This document shows, in pieces, positions 7,773 through 14,868 of a stretch of 14,868 bases of DNA; positions within the stretch are counted from its first letter, which is position 1; the number at the start of each line of letters is the position of its first letter. The notes beneath the pieces are model-generated. The model did not search any database, had not been told where the DNA came from, and was given only the letters and a program-made list of their open reading frames with translations. This DNA is from Thalassiosira profunda (Eukaryota; Bacillariophyta; Thalassiosirophyceae; Thalassiosirales; Thalassiosiraceae), in contig JALLAP010002249.1 in NCBI GenBank assembly GCA_036939355.1, forward strand, positions 1 through 14,868, written 5' to 3'. Position numbers and translations under genes: made by a program.

Positions 7773-8795
7773 TCAACTTCTTTGCGCCATGTACAACAAA
7801 CCCTCGTCGCCCTCCGCCGATACCACCGAGAAGCCCTTGTTGCTGTACAGTCTCCGCGCCGACTCGTTCTCTGGGTGAACGTACAATCCAAGTGCATTTG
7901 ATATGTCGTCACCGCAACGCCATTGAGTCCTCGTGTACTTGGATGCAAAATTCAATACCCGAGAGGCAATGCCCATACGACGATGCGATGCAGCAGTGAC
8001 GAGATTCACAATGGCCGGCGCGCACTGCATTGATACTTCTTCTTGCGATTCGTACGGTTGCGTCGATAATGCATCACAGTACGAGTCGGACGTTTCCTCG
8101 CAGTCACAAGAATTGAGTGCATCGAACAAGGCGTCGTCCGTCTGCATTTGTTCCGCAGCAACGTTCTGTTGCAATGCAGAAATGGGAGTCGGCAGCCACG
8201 CCACTTCGGAAAAACCAGCAACCTCTCCCGACGCAGTATCTTCCACCGTCATCATGACGTGATGCAGCATCTCAGGACGGGGCGTCAACTCGAATCCATG
8301 CTCCGTCCACGCATTGGCCTCCTGCGAGTTCAATACTGCGTTTCTCAGCTTGGATCGAAAGTTATCATTGGTCCACAACATATGACATGTTTCATCGTCT
8401 GACAGTGCACATAGATCCTCATACTCGGAAAATTGTTGCTTCATTCGTTCTGCAACTTTTCGCCCCTCTTCCATCGCCGCAAGCCTGTGCGCCAGCTGCT
8501 TCTCGAACTGGCTCTTGGCGCGCAACCGCTTCACGCCGTCGTTCCACCCACTAGCGGTGGAGGGCACCGACTCCTCCGCTAGCATCGACGAGATGGCATC
8601 GAGGTCCGACGCACGCGTCCGTCGTATGCGGAATCGCTTGCGGGCGGTTGCTGTTCGCGACGGCGGTGGGGCGAGTGGAGATGCAACGGCCGAGCGGGCG
8701 GGCGCTGCTCGAGGCGCGAGGACCATCGCTGCGGCACCATCGTTAAGCGCCACGCAGGAGGCCGCCAGCAGCGCGCCGATGCATCTGGGCGCCAT
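7773..8795 (-). CDS. GNAT-family N-acetyltransferase, probably plastid-targeted (340 aa)
   Basis: The acetyl-CoA-binding motif A is seen at residues 262-281, with the core RRMGIAS (R/QxxGxG/A type). The C-terminal GNAT region LGLYVHPENESARRLYSNKGF lies at 302-322. Residues 53-70 (RKRFRIRRTRASDLDAI) match the usual first strand of the fold. An acidic, Ser/Cys-rich insertion (about 203-255) separates the middle strands. The ATG at 8795 is preferred over the in-frame one at 8855 because it opens directly into a hydrophobic signal-peptide-like stretch (residues 1-23). An Arg/Ala/Ser/Pro-rich, acid-poor segment follows, as in two-part plastid leaders of diatoms; the usual Phe at the cleavage site is not seen. 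The substrate is unknown. It is divergent from the CAF16-like gene at 9178. Confidence 0.8.
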   Translation of the reverse strand: MAPRCIGALLAASCVALNDGAAAMVLAPRAAPARSAVASPLAPPPSRTATARKRFRIRRTRASDLDAISSMLAEESVPSTASGWNDGVKRLRAKSQFEKQLAHRLAAMEEGRKVAERMKQQFSEYEDLCALSDDETCHMLWTNDNFRSKLRNAVLNSQEANAWTEHGFELTPRPEMLHHVMMTVEDTASGEVAGFSEVAWLPTPISALQQNVAAEQMQTDDALFDALNSCDCEETSDSYCDALSTQPYESQEEVSMQCAPAIVNLVTAASHRRMGIASRVLNFASKYTRTQWRCGDDISNALGLYVHPENESARRLYSNKGFSVVSAEGDEGLLYMAQRS

Positions 8796-9177
8796 CCCTC
8801 CGTGCCGATGGGGCCCGCGAGCCACTGCTTGTTGCAATTTGCAATGCAAAGGCAACGCCGAGGGAGGCGAGAGGGTCGGTTGTTGGTGAATGCACCATCC
8901 GAGCGAGCTGACTCAGCGAGCGAGCAGAGGCCTGTGATTGAGAGAGTATTGTAACGGCGGAATCAATACGTTTTGGCCACTTTCTACACACGTTCCATTC
9001 TTTGCCTCTCTGTGCTCGCTCGCCACCACCATCCAAAGCTCTCCGCGCCGCTCGACCGCTCGACGCGCCGCACCTCCTCCTCATAATTTCAACACCGGCG
9101 GCTCGACAAGACGTCCTCGCTTCAATAGCTTCCTTGCTGCCCGTCCACCTCCGTTCGATTTGCAATTCAGTCACATC
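8796..9177. promoter_or_regulatory. Shared divergent promoter region (GNAT / CAF16-like)
   Basis: Only 382 bases separate the two start codons, so the 5' UTRs and promoters of both genes must lie here. The palindrome TTGCAA occurs twice within 15 bases on the GNAT side (around 8833-8847) and once just before the CAF16-like ATG. No TATA box is obvious. The precise promoter elements cannot be assigned from sequence alone. Confidence 0.55.
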
Positions 9178-10270
9178 ATGTGCTCCTCCGCCGCCCCCAA
9201 ACCGAAGGCCCTTCCGACCATTCCACCGTTCGACGAGTCTCAAGCCATTGCCATCTCGGATCTGACCTTCTCCTACGATCCCAAGTCCCTCGCGCCGACG
9301 CTCAAGAATCTCAACCTGAGCCTGCCACAGGGATCAAGGTGCCTCCTCATCGGCGCCAATGGTAGTGGCAAATCGACCCTCCTCCGCCTCATCTCGGGCC
9401 GGCACCTCGCCAAGCCGGAGGGGTGCATCCAGGTCCTCGGGCTCAATGCGTTCCGCGACACTCGGTTGAACTTCCACCGTGCGTATCTCGAGACTGATTG
9501 GGGGATGCGCACCGTCGCCTTTGCCGGGTGCGGCGTGCCGTTGATGGCGGACATCCCCGTCACCCAAATGATGGAGAAGGTCCAAAACAGCTACCCGGAG
9601 CGGAGGGACGAACTGATGGAGATGCTGGGCATTGATCCGGAGTGGAGGATGCACCAGTTGAGCGATGGGCAGCGCCGGCGCGTGCAGCTGCTGATCCAGC
9701 TCGTGCGGCCGTTCCGGATACTCCTGTTGGNTGAGCGATGGGCAGCGCCGGCGCGTGCAGCTGCTGATCCAGCTCGTGCGGCCGTTCCGGATACTCCTGT
9801 TGGACGAGGTGACGGTCAGCCTCGACGTCTGCGTTCGGCAGGACCTGCTCAAGTGGCTGGAGAAGGAGAGCATCGAGCGGGGCGCCACCATCATCTACGC
9901 CACGCACATTTTCGACGGATTGGACGAGTGGGGCTCTCATTTGTTCTACCTGACGAACGAGGGCAACTGTGGATGGCAGGGCAAGATGGAGGAGCTCGAG
10001 ATTTACCAAAAGCTCAAGGCGGAGAATCACCCATGCAAGATGCTGGCTATTGCGGACCACTGGCTCAGGAAGGAGCTGGAGGAGAACAGGAAGCGGAGGA
10101 AGTTCGAGAAGGCGCAGGGAGAGATGGCTCATCAACTCGATCCGACAGACAGGCAGGGCGGCTACTCGAGCGGGAGGGGCATGAAGATTGAAGGAGACGC
10201 TCCGCTGAAGGTGCCGGGGAGGCTAAGCGATGTCATGGGCAACAGTGGGGTGCTGGAAAAGCACAGCTAA
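9178..10270 (+). CDS. CAF16: CAF16-type ABC ATPase without membrane domain (339 aa after removing an assembly duplication)
   Basis: The protein has a single nucleotide-binding domain. Walker A is GANGSGKST (residues 59-67), the signature is LSDGQ (161-165), Walker B is ILLLDE (181-186), and the H-loop is YATH with H219. The [10 protein letters not shown] signature and absence of membrane segments are typical of soluble CAF16/ABCI20-21-type proteins, which in yeast associate with the CCR4-NOT transcription and mRNA-decay complex. The role here is inferred from the family. The frame breaks at 9730/9804 because a 72-bp segment is repeated around an N. Taking 9178-9730 plus 9804-10270 gives an uninterrupted 340-codon frame, so the gene is intact in the organism. 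The ATG at 9178 is chosen because the longer ORF upstream (from 8938) is Arg/Pro-rich and not conserved-looking. It is divergent from the GNAT gene. Confidence 0.9.
9659..9803. repeat. Perfect 72-bp direct duplication flanking a single N (probable assembly artefact)
   Basis: Bases 9659-9730 and 9732-9803 appear identical, separated by N at 9731, the only ambiguous base in the window. The extra 73 bases shift the frame of the ABC ATPase exactly between Leu184 and Asp185 of Walker B. Removing them restores a canonical protein. This is what an unmerged overlap between two contigs joined by a placeholder looks like. Confidence 0.93.
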
Positions 10271-10640
10271 AGAAGGGATGAGGGAAAGACTTGCACAAAA
10301 TAATACTAGACGCAGTTGAGGGCGAATCCAAACACCCTCATAGCTTTCTTTTCTTCGCACCGTTGGGAGATGGTACCAAAGTCTCTGGCAATGCACGCAC
10401 AAACTGATAGATGACGTCTAGCCTCCTTTTGTCCAATTCTTGCTCAGCAGACCGGGAACGATCCCGGGGATCGAAAGTGCCCCGTAGCAGCAGAGGACCA
10501 ACCCTATTCAGCCAATCGATGGCAAGGGGGGACGGACAAGGGAAGGGCTATAGTACTCGTACGTATGCGTAAGTAGTACTGGGGGCGGCGCGGGTGGCGG
10601 GCGACGCCAACGTGGGCCGGCGCGGCGGTTTGTCGTGAAA
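10271..10640. other. Intergenic region between CAF16-like and DNAJC11-like genes
   Basis: These 370 bases hold the 3' end of the ATPase gene and the promoter of the next. A 15-bp palindrome (10459-10473: CGATCCC, G, GGGATCG) and a CCAAT-like word (around 10512) are visible. TAGTACT occurs twice (10551-10557, 10574-10580). No HPD-containing J-domain exon is present. Confidence 0.5.
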
Positions 10641-12932
10641 ATGAAGGCCTCCGACGGGCCGGAGGTCCCCAGCTTCGCCGACATCGACCACGACGTGCCC
10701 ATCGGCGACGTATATCCGTCGGCAATTGGCGATGGGCAGCGGGGGCGACGGGGTTGCGCCAGCCAGGAGGTATCCTCGGTGCATCACGCATCTGATGGGC
10801 CCATCAGGTCGAAGAGGCATAGAGACAGGAGACGGAGGCGGCCGGGTGGCGAGGGGGACGATGGGAGTAGGATATGCGACCCTTCGACAGCGCACGTGAG
10901 GACGGGGTCGATTCTCATGCCCGTCGAGATGACCCTGCCGAGCGCCGAGGAAATTGCAGATGGAGATGGTGCAGCCCCCACCTACTGCATCAATCAGGGG
11001 AGAGTTTCCCTCTACGCCGCGTTCCCGCCCCCTCCAGTTGCAATTCAGCCCAAATATGACACGGGCGATGGGCCAGTGTACGAGGAATCGGCTTTGAAGA
11101 ATGCGCTGCGGCAATACTCGGGTTTTCACGGAGCAGTCGGGGTGACATCGGCCACCAGCCAAGCAGAGGGCTACTCGGATACGATGCTGGCGCTCAACTA
11201 CCGCTTCCCATCGCTGCTATCACTGCCAACACAGCTGCCATCTCTGGTGCGCAAATCACAGCAACAATTGTTCATTGGGACGTTGCATGGCAACTTACTC
11301 CTGGGGTCGATCACCAAGCCATTCCTCGGGACTACTCTGTCCACTCTCGATGGCAGGACGCACGTGCGATGGGACGTGGGCAATCCCTCCTACCTGCTAG
11401 GTTCATCCGATCACAACCGAACAAATAAAGGTGCGAAAAATGGGGAGAGGAGCGGGATACTTCTCCCCTCTCCGCAGAGCACACATACCATCTCTGCATC
11501 TCGCATCTTCTCTTTGGCTTCCAATCCGTTGCGGATCGATTGGGCAATGCACTTGTCGCCGCGGCCGCCGTTGGTGTTCCAACCAGTGAACACGGGGGAT
11601 CAAAGTTTGTTGGCTCAGCCGCATTTGCAACATTGCAACTTGACGCTATCAAATAATGTGAACACGGAGGATCAGAGCGACGGGCCAGCAGACATCCCCA
11701 AACTTTCGTTGCGGTTCGGGTATGGCAGGCCAGTGCCCGGAGTGGAGGGGTGGATGCATCAGTGTGGGTCTGGAATTGTGGAAACGAGCGATCGCAGCGG
11801 CCAATCCAACGAAGGAGGGGCATCTTCGTCGTCTTCCAACTCTGCAAGTCTAAGGTTGGACGCGGAGCAAAGTCTCTCCGCCTCCCAATCCTGCCAATCC
11901 TCCCTGGAATACCGCCACGCCAACCGGGTTTTATCTCTGAGTGCCATGAGCATACGCACATTTGCGTCTTCCCTGTTCTCGAAGGTGGGAGTGGGAGTGC
12001 GATATTCACTCAACAACCTCTTCGGCGAAGGTCCGTGGTGGCGATACGGGAGCACCTGTTGGCTGTTCCAGCTAGAAAGAGGAGACGTTCGATTCGTTGT
12101 GCCGGTGACTGTTGCCCCTCAAAACGTGACAGCTTGGGAATCCTTGGTGAGACTGTCGTATGCATCCCTGGCGTCTCTTGTGGTTCACATTGTCGTGGGC
12201 GAGGTGCTTTGTGGAGCGAGGTCGAGGCTTCGACTGGCCTTCTTGAGGGTCATTTTGGGAAAAGAGAAGGTCGCTGGATACAATTCACCAGTGGAAGATT
12301 ATGATGGACCAGCGCAGGAAGACAAAGAGGACTGGTTGCAACGACAATTATCCAGGGCACAGGAGGAATCGGCGCGACAAGTCCAGTTGATGGTGCGACA
12401 AGCAAAAGCTGTGGCTTCCAGAGAAGAGGAACTCGGAGGGCTTGTTGTTGTCAAAGCAACGTATGGTGTCATCGTCAACGACAGTCAGCAATGGCTCTGT
12501 CGCACCAGAAAGGATCCCAGTGGTACCAACGCGAACAAGTGGCATGCAATGGATGCTACCACTCAGTTGCAATTCTGGGTGGCCGATTCGTCGCTTCATT
12601 TGCCGGCCGTTTCCAAGGCGCACATGCTGGGCTTTTACGACTTGCTATCGTTTGTAAGCGACGACGAATGGGTAGATCAACGACAATCTATCGAGCCGGA
12701 CACAAGCACACACGACAAGTATCGTTTTGCTCGATACTTGAGCAGATGGACAGAAAAGCTGTGGGCTGCGGAACGGAGACGAGATCTTGCAGTGGTGCTC
12801 TCCGTGCGATACAAATGGGCTGACAAAACATACGACGTCGTGTTTGGTGACGATGAGGCCGTGCAATTGCCCAGCCAGTTCGCCTGGGAGGTTGATGGTG
12901 CGGAGAGCATAATGACGCATCGAATTGCTTGA
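10641..12932 (+). CDS. DNAJC11-like mitochondrial barrel protein without visible J domain (763 aa)
   Basis: The C-terminal roughly 190 residues match the DNAJC11 C-terminal domain (DUF3395, PF11875). Hallmarks in order are ARQVQLMVRQAKAVASREEE, GLVVVKATYGV, a TTQLQFWVADSSLHLP segment, SKAHMLGFYD, then VLSVRYKW and a final LPSQFAW. Residues about 115-490 show repeated short amphipathic strands consistent with the DNAJC11 beta-barrel region, interrupted by Ser-rich loops. Animal DNAJC11 sits at the mitochondrial outer membrane with the MICOS/SAM bridging complex and carries an N-terminal J domain. Here the first 110 residues are low-complexity and Arg-rich, with no HPD motif. The first ATG is at 10641; the frame is open upstream only to a stop at 10551. 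The whole gene reads as one exon. A hydrophobic stretch at about residues 500-525 could be membrane-associated. An upstream exon outside this frame cannot be fully excluded. Confidence 0.75.
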   Translation: MKASDGPEVPSFADIDHDVPIGDVYPSAIGDGQRGRRGCASQEVSSVHHASDGPIRSKRHRDRRRRRPGGEGDDGSRICDPSTAHVRTGSILMPVEMTLPSAEEIADGDGAAPTYCINQGRVSLYAAFPPPPVAIQPKYDTGDGPVYEESALKNALRQYSGFHGAVGVTSATSQAEGYSDTMLALNYRFPSLLSLPTQLPSLVRKSQQQLFIGTLHGNLLLGSITKPFLGTTLSTLDGRTHVRWDVGNPSYLLGSSDHNRTNKGAKNGERSGILLPSPQSTHTISASRIFSLASNPLRIDWAMHLSPRPPLVFQPVNTGDQSLLAQPHLQHCNLTLSNNVNTEDQSDGPADIPKLSLRFGYGRPVPGVEGWMHQCGSGIVETSDRSGQSNEGGASSSSSNSASLRLDAEQSLSASQSCQSSLEYRHANRVLSLSAMSIRTFASSLFSKVGVGVRYSLNNLFGEGPWWRYGSTCWLFQLERGDVRFVVPVTVAPQNVTAWESLVRLSYASLASLVVHIVVGEVLCGARSRLRLAFLRVILGKEKVAGYNSPVEDYDGPAQEDKEDWLQRQLSRAQEESARQVQLMVRQAKAVASREEELGGLVVVKATYGVIVNDSQQWLCRTRKDPSGTNANKWHAMDATTQLQFWVADSSLHLPAVSKAHMLGFYDLLSFVSDDEWVDQRQSIEPDTSTHDKYRFARYLSRWTEKLWAAERRRDLAVVLSVRYKWADKTYDVVFGDDEAVQLPSQFAWEVDGAESIMTHRIA

Positions 12933-13128
12933 GTAGAACTTGCTTCACTTATCGCAGTTTCCTGCTGTGGTTAGGGTTGGGGTTAGGGTTGGGGTTGTGA
13001 GTCCTCGCCCACGTCCGCCATTCATTTTTGCAATCAGACCACAAACCACAACCACAACCGCATATTGTAACGCTAACGCATCTCGGCCTCCCTCGGCCTG
13101 CGCCAAGCCCCCTCCTTGCCCCTAAACA
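12933..13128. promoter_or_regulatory. Intergenic region / promoter of the M16 protease
   Basis: About 200 bases separate the two co-directional genes. Apart from the telomere-like array at 12969-12997 there is a CA-rich stretch (13038-13060, repeats of CAACCACA-type words) and a CT-rich tract before the ATG. It must hold the 3' end of one gene and the promoter of the next. Confidence 0.5.
12969..12997 (+). repeat. Interstitial telomere-like G-rich repeat (TTAGGG/TTGGGG alternating)
   Basis: The 12-mer TTAGGGTTGGGG occurs twice in tandem (12971-12994), with GG before and TTG after. It therefore alternates TTAGGG- and TTGGGG-type telomere units. Four runs of three or more G separated by 2-3 bases make it a candidate G-quadruplex. 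It contains two copies of TTAGGGTT, the complement of the plant telo-box. It lies 132 bp before the protease ATG. Confidence 0.85.
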
Positions 13129-14868
13129 ATGGAGGACGCCGCCACCGACGACACGGAGGTGGTCCTGGGGCCGGACCTCAACCCCACCCGCTCGAAGATG
13201 GACAAGAAGCTGTACCGTCACATCACGCTGCCGAACGGGCTGAAGTGCGTCCTGGTGTGCGACACGGTGGCGATGCGCCAGCGGCGGCTGCTGGGGCATT
13301 ATGAGGACGACAGCGAGGAGGGCGAGGGCGAGGAGGAGGACAGTTGTGATGAGGGAAGCAACGATGTTGGCAGCGAGGGCAGCGAAGACGATGATGGGCT
13401 GCGCAAGGCAGCCACGGCCCTCCTCGTCAACGTCGGGTCCTACTGCGATCCTCCGCACCTCCAGGGCCTCGCCCACTATCTCGAGCACATGCTCTTTTTG
13501 GGCACGGAAGCCTATCCCACGGAGAATGCCTACGATTCCTTCCTCTCTCAGCACGGCGGTGACGACAACGCATACACTGATATGGAGCACACGCTGTACC
13601 ACTATTGCATCCCGCAGGATGGCAGTTCGGGCGACAAGAATGTGTGGAAGGCATTGGATATGTTTGCGGGCTTCTTCAAGTGCCCGCTGCTGGGGGGCGA
13701 TCAAGCGACCCGCGAGCTCAATGCCGTCGAGAGCGAGTTCGAGTTGAACAAGAAGGACGACGATTGCAGAATCAGCCAGCTGATGAGCTTCACGTGTGGG
13801 ATGGACGGTAACGCGCCCATCATGGGAAGGGAGTATCCCAGGGAGAATGAAGAGGGTGGTCATGATGAGAAGCCGTTTCATCCTTTTGCCAAGGTGAGCC
13901 AATACCGCGTTTGCGTTGTGCAAATATTGTGCACAAATGCTCAACCTGCGTCAATCGATGTATCATAGTTCCCGTGGGGAAACGCAAACTCTCTGAGGGC
14001 CGAGCCGGAATCCAAGGGTGTGGACGTGATGCAGGAGCTGCGAGATTTTTACAACACTCACTACTACGCGAGGAACATGCGTTTGGTTGTAATGGCTGGA
14101 TACGAGCTGGACGAGATCCAACGGCGCGTAATGCAGCATTTCAAGGATGTGCCCGCCGGTCCGCGGATATCGCATTCTGGTCCAGAGGAGGGAGTTGGCG
14201 TTACGAATCTGCAGCCCTACACACTGCCCTTCCATCCGAGCTCGTTGGGCAAAATCTACCGCATTATGCCGGTGCGCAATCACCACACGCTCACTTTGAC
14301 TTGGCAGTTCCCTTCCATGTGTCCCCATTGGCAAACCAAACCGGACGACTACCTCGCCCACCTGCTCGGACACGAGGCCTCTGGATCGATTCTCTCAGTA
14401 TTGAAGGAACGAGGGTGGGCGACGGCCTTATCAGCGGGCACCGGCGAGGACGGGACGGGAGATGCCAGCACTCATGCTTTGTTTGCGTTGGAAATCTCGC
14501 TTTCGAAGTGCGGGATGCGACATTGGGAGAGCGTGGTGGAAGTGGTTTACGCTTACATTGGCTTGCTGAGGCGCACCTTCCTCGAGGGCTCTGTGGATGA
14601 TAGTGGCACAAAAAAGGAGGGGATGCCACCTTGGATATACGGGGAGTTGAAATCCATCGCTCAGCAGTCCTATCGATTTGCCGACGAAGGAGATGTCACC
14701 GATATCGTGGAGGAGATTGCCGAGAACATGGCCCCGTGGTATGCCTTGCCAGACGAAAGAGTTCTGGATGGCGACGCGTTGCTCTTTGGCGAGCTGGACA
14801 ACGGATGTGTCAGGCGCTTGCTGTTTGACTACTTGACAACGGCAAACATGCGAGTCGACTTGATGTCG
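13129..14868 (+). CDS. M16 metalloprotease, nardilysin/insulin-degrading-enzyme type (5' part, 555 codons, runs off window)
   Basis: The exons are 13129-13893 and 13969 onward, with a phase-0 intron between. The inverted zinc motif HYLEH (H116, E119, H120) is intact, and E203 in NAVESEFELN is the expected third zinc ligand. Just before it, residues 58-90 are an acidic insert rich in Glu, Asp, Ser and Gly, at the same position as the acidic domain that distinguishes nardilysin from insulin-degrading enzyme. The join reads HPFAK-FPWGNANSL, matching the family. Residues from about 330 onward enter the second M16 domain. No signal peptide is seen, suggesting a cytosolic enzyme that cleaves peptides, in animals next to basic residues. 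The C-terminal half lies outside the window, as full-length family members have about 1000 residues or more. Confidence 0.92.
13894..13968 (+). other. Intron in the M16 protease gene (75 nt, phase 0)
   Basis: The donor AAG|GTGAGC and acceptor ATAG|TT are canonical. Removing it joins HPFAK to FPWGNAN and leaves 300 further codons without a stop to the window end. Read-through would hit a TAG at the acceptor itself. Confidence 0.93.

Noticed and set aside
9178..10270. CAF16-like gene as a pseudogene
   Set aside because: The only lesion is an exact duplication around an N; all ABC motifs are intact once it is collapsed.
10459..10473. tRNA T-arm-like or terminator hairpin
   Set aside because: The palindrome has no loop of suitable size and no other tRNA arms are present nearby.
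11431..11477. Candidate 47-nt intron (AAG|GTGCGA ... CCGCAG) in the DNAJC11-like gene
   Set aside because: Its length is not a multiple of three and removal would shift a frame that is open and conserved-looking on both sides.
12949..13944. Minus-strand ORF of 331 codons over the M16 protease
   Set aside because: Antisense to a conserved protease with intact zinc motif; includes the telomere-like array translated as Asn/Pro repeats.

Overview
The window is nuclear DNA of a eukaryotic microalga, most likely a diatom (probably centric). The evidence is an HSF-type DNA-binding domain of the form expanded in diatoms, a GNAT protein with a plastid-type two-part leader, three short GT-AG introns of 75-85 nt, long intron-poor ORFs, and typically eukaryotic products (CAF16-type ABC ATPase, DNAJC11-like barrel protein, nardilysin-like M16 protease). 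The species assignment is inference; no rRNA or organelle marker is present.

Left part (1-5504). The window opens in the last 28 codons of a plus-strand gene. Its tail closely matches the C-terminus of the HSF gene that ends at 5505 on the other strand, so two HSF paralogues lie tail to tail. Between them sits a complete, apparently intact DNA transposon (396-5231): TTAA target duplications, 14-bp terminal inverted repeats with one mismatch, a spliced 896-aa DDE transposase on plus, and a convergent 337-aa accessory gene on minus. TTAA plus the transposase core suggest a Kolobok-like element. The accessory protein appears to combine an OB-fold-like domain with a cysteine-rich P2X7-intracellular-like C-terminus. 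This is the most novel item in the window.

Middle part (5505-10270). A two-exon HSF gene (minus) has a perfect three-unit heat-shock element about 100 bp upstream of its ATG, suggesting autoregulation. Next is a predicted plastid GNAT acetyltransferase (minus), which shares a 382-bp divergent promoter region with a CAF16-type ABC ATPase (plus). The ATPase is broken only by an assembly artefact: a perfect 72-bp duplication either side of a single N.

Right part (10271-14868). A DNAJC11-like protein without a visible J domain is followed by a short telomere-like, G-quadruplex-capable array. The 5' 555 codons of a nardilysin-like M16 metalloprotease then run off the window.

Apart from the transposon, whose two genes plausibly work together, the genes look like unrelated housekeeping or regulatory genes. 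A window-wide oddity is strong over-representation of the palindrome TTGCAA (25 copies by eye).
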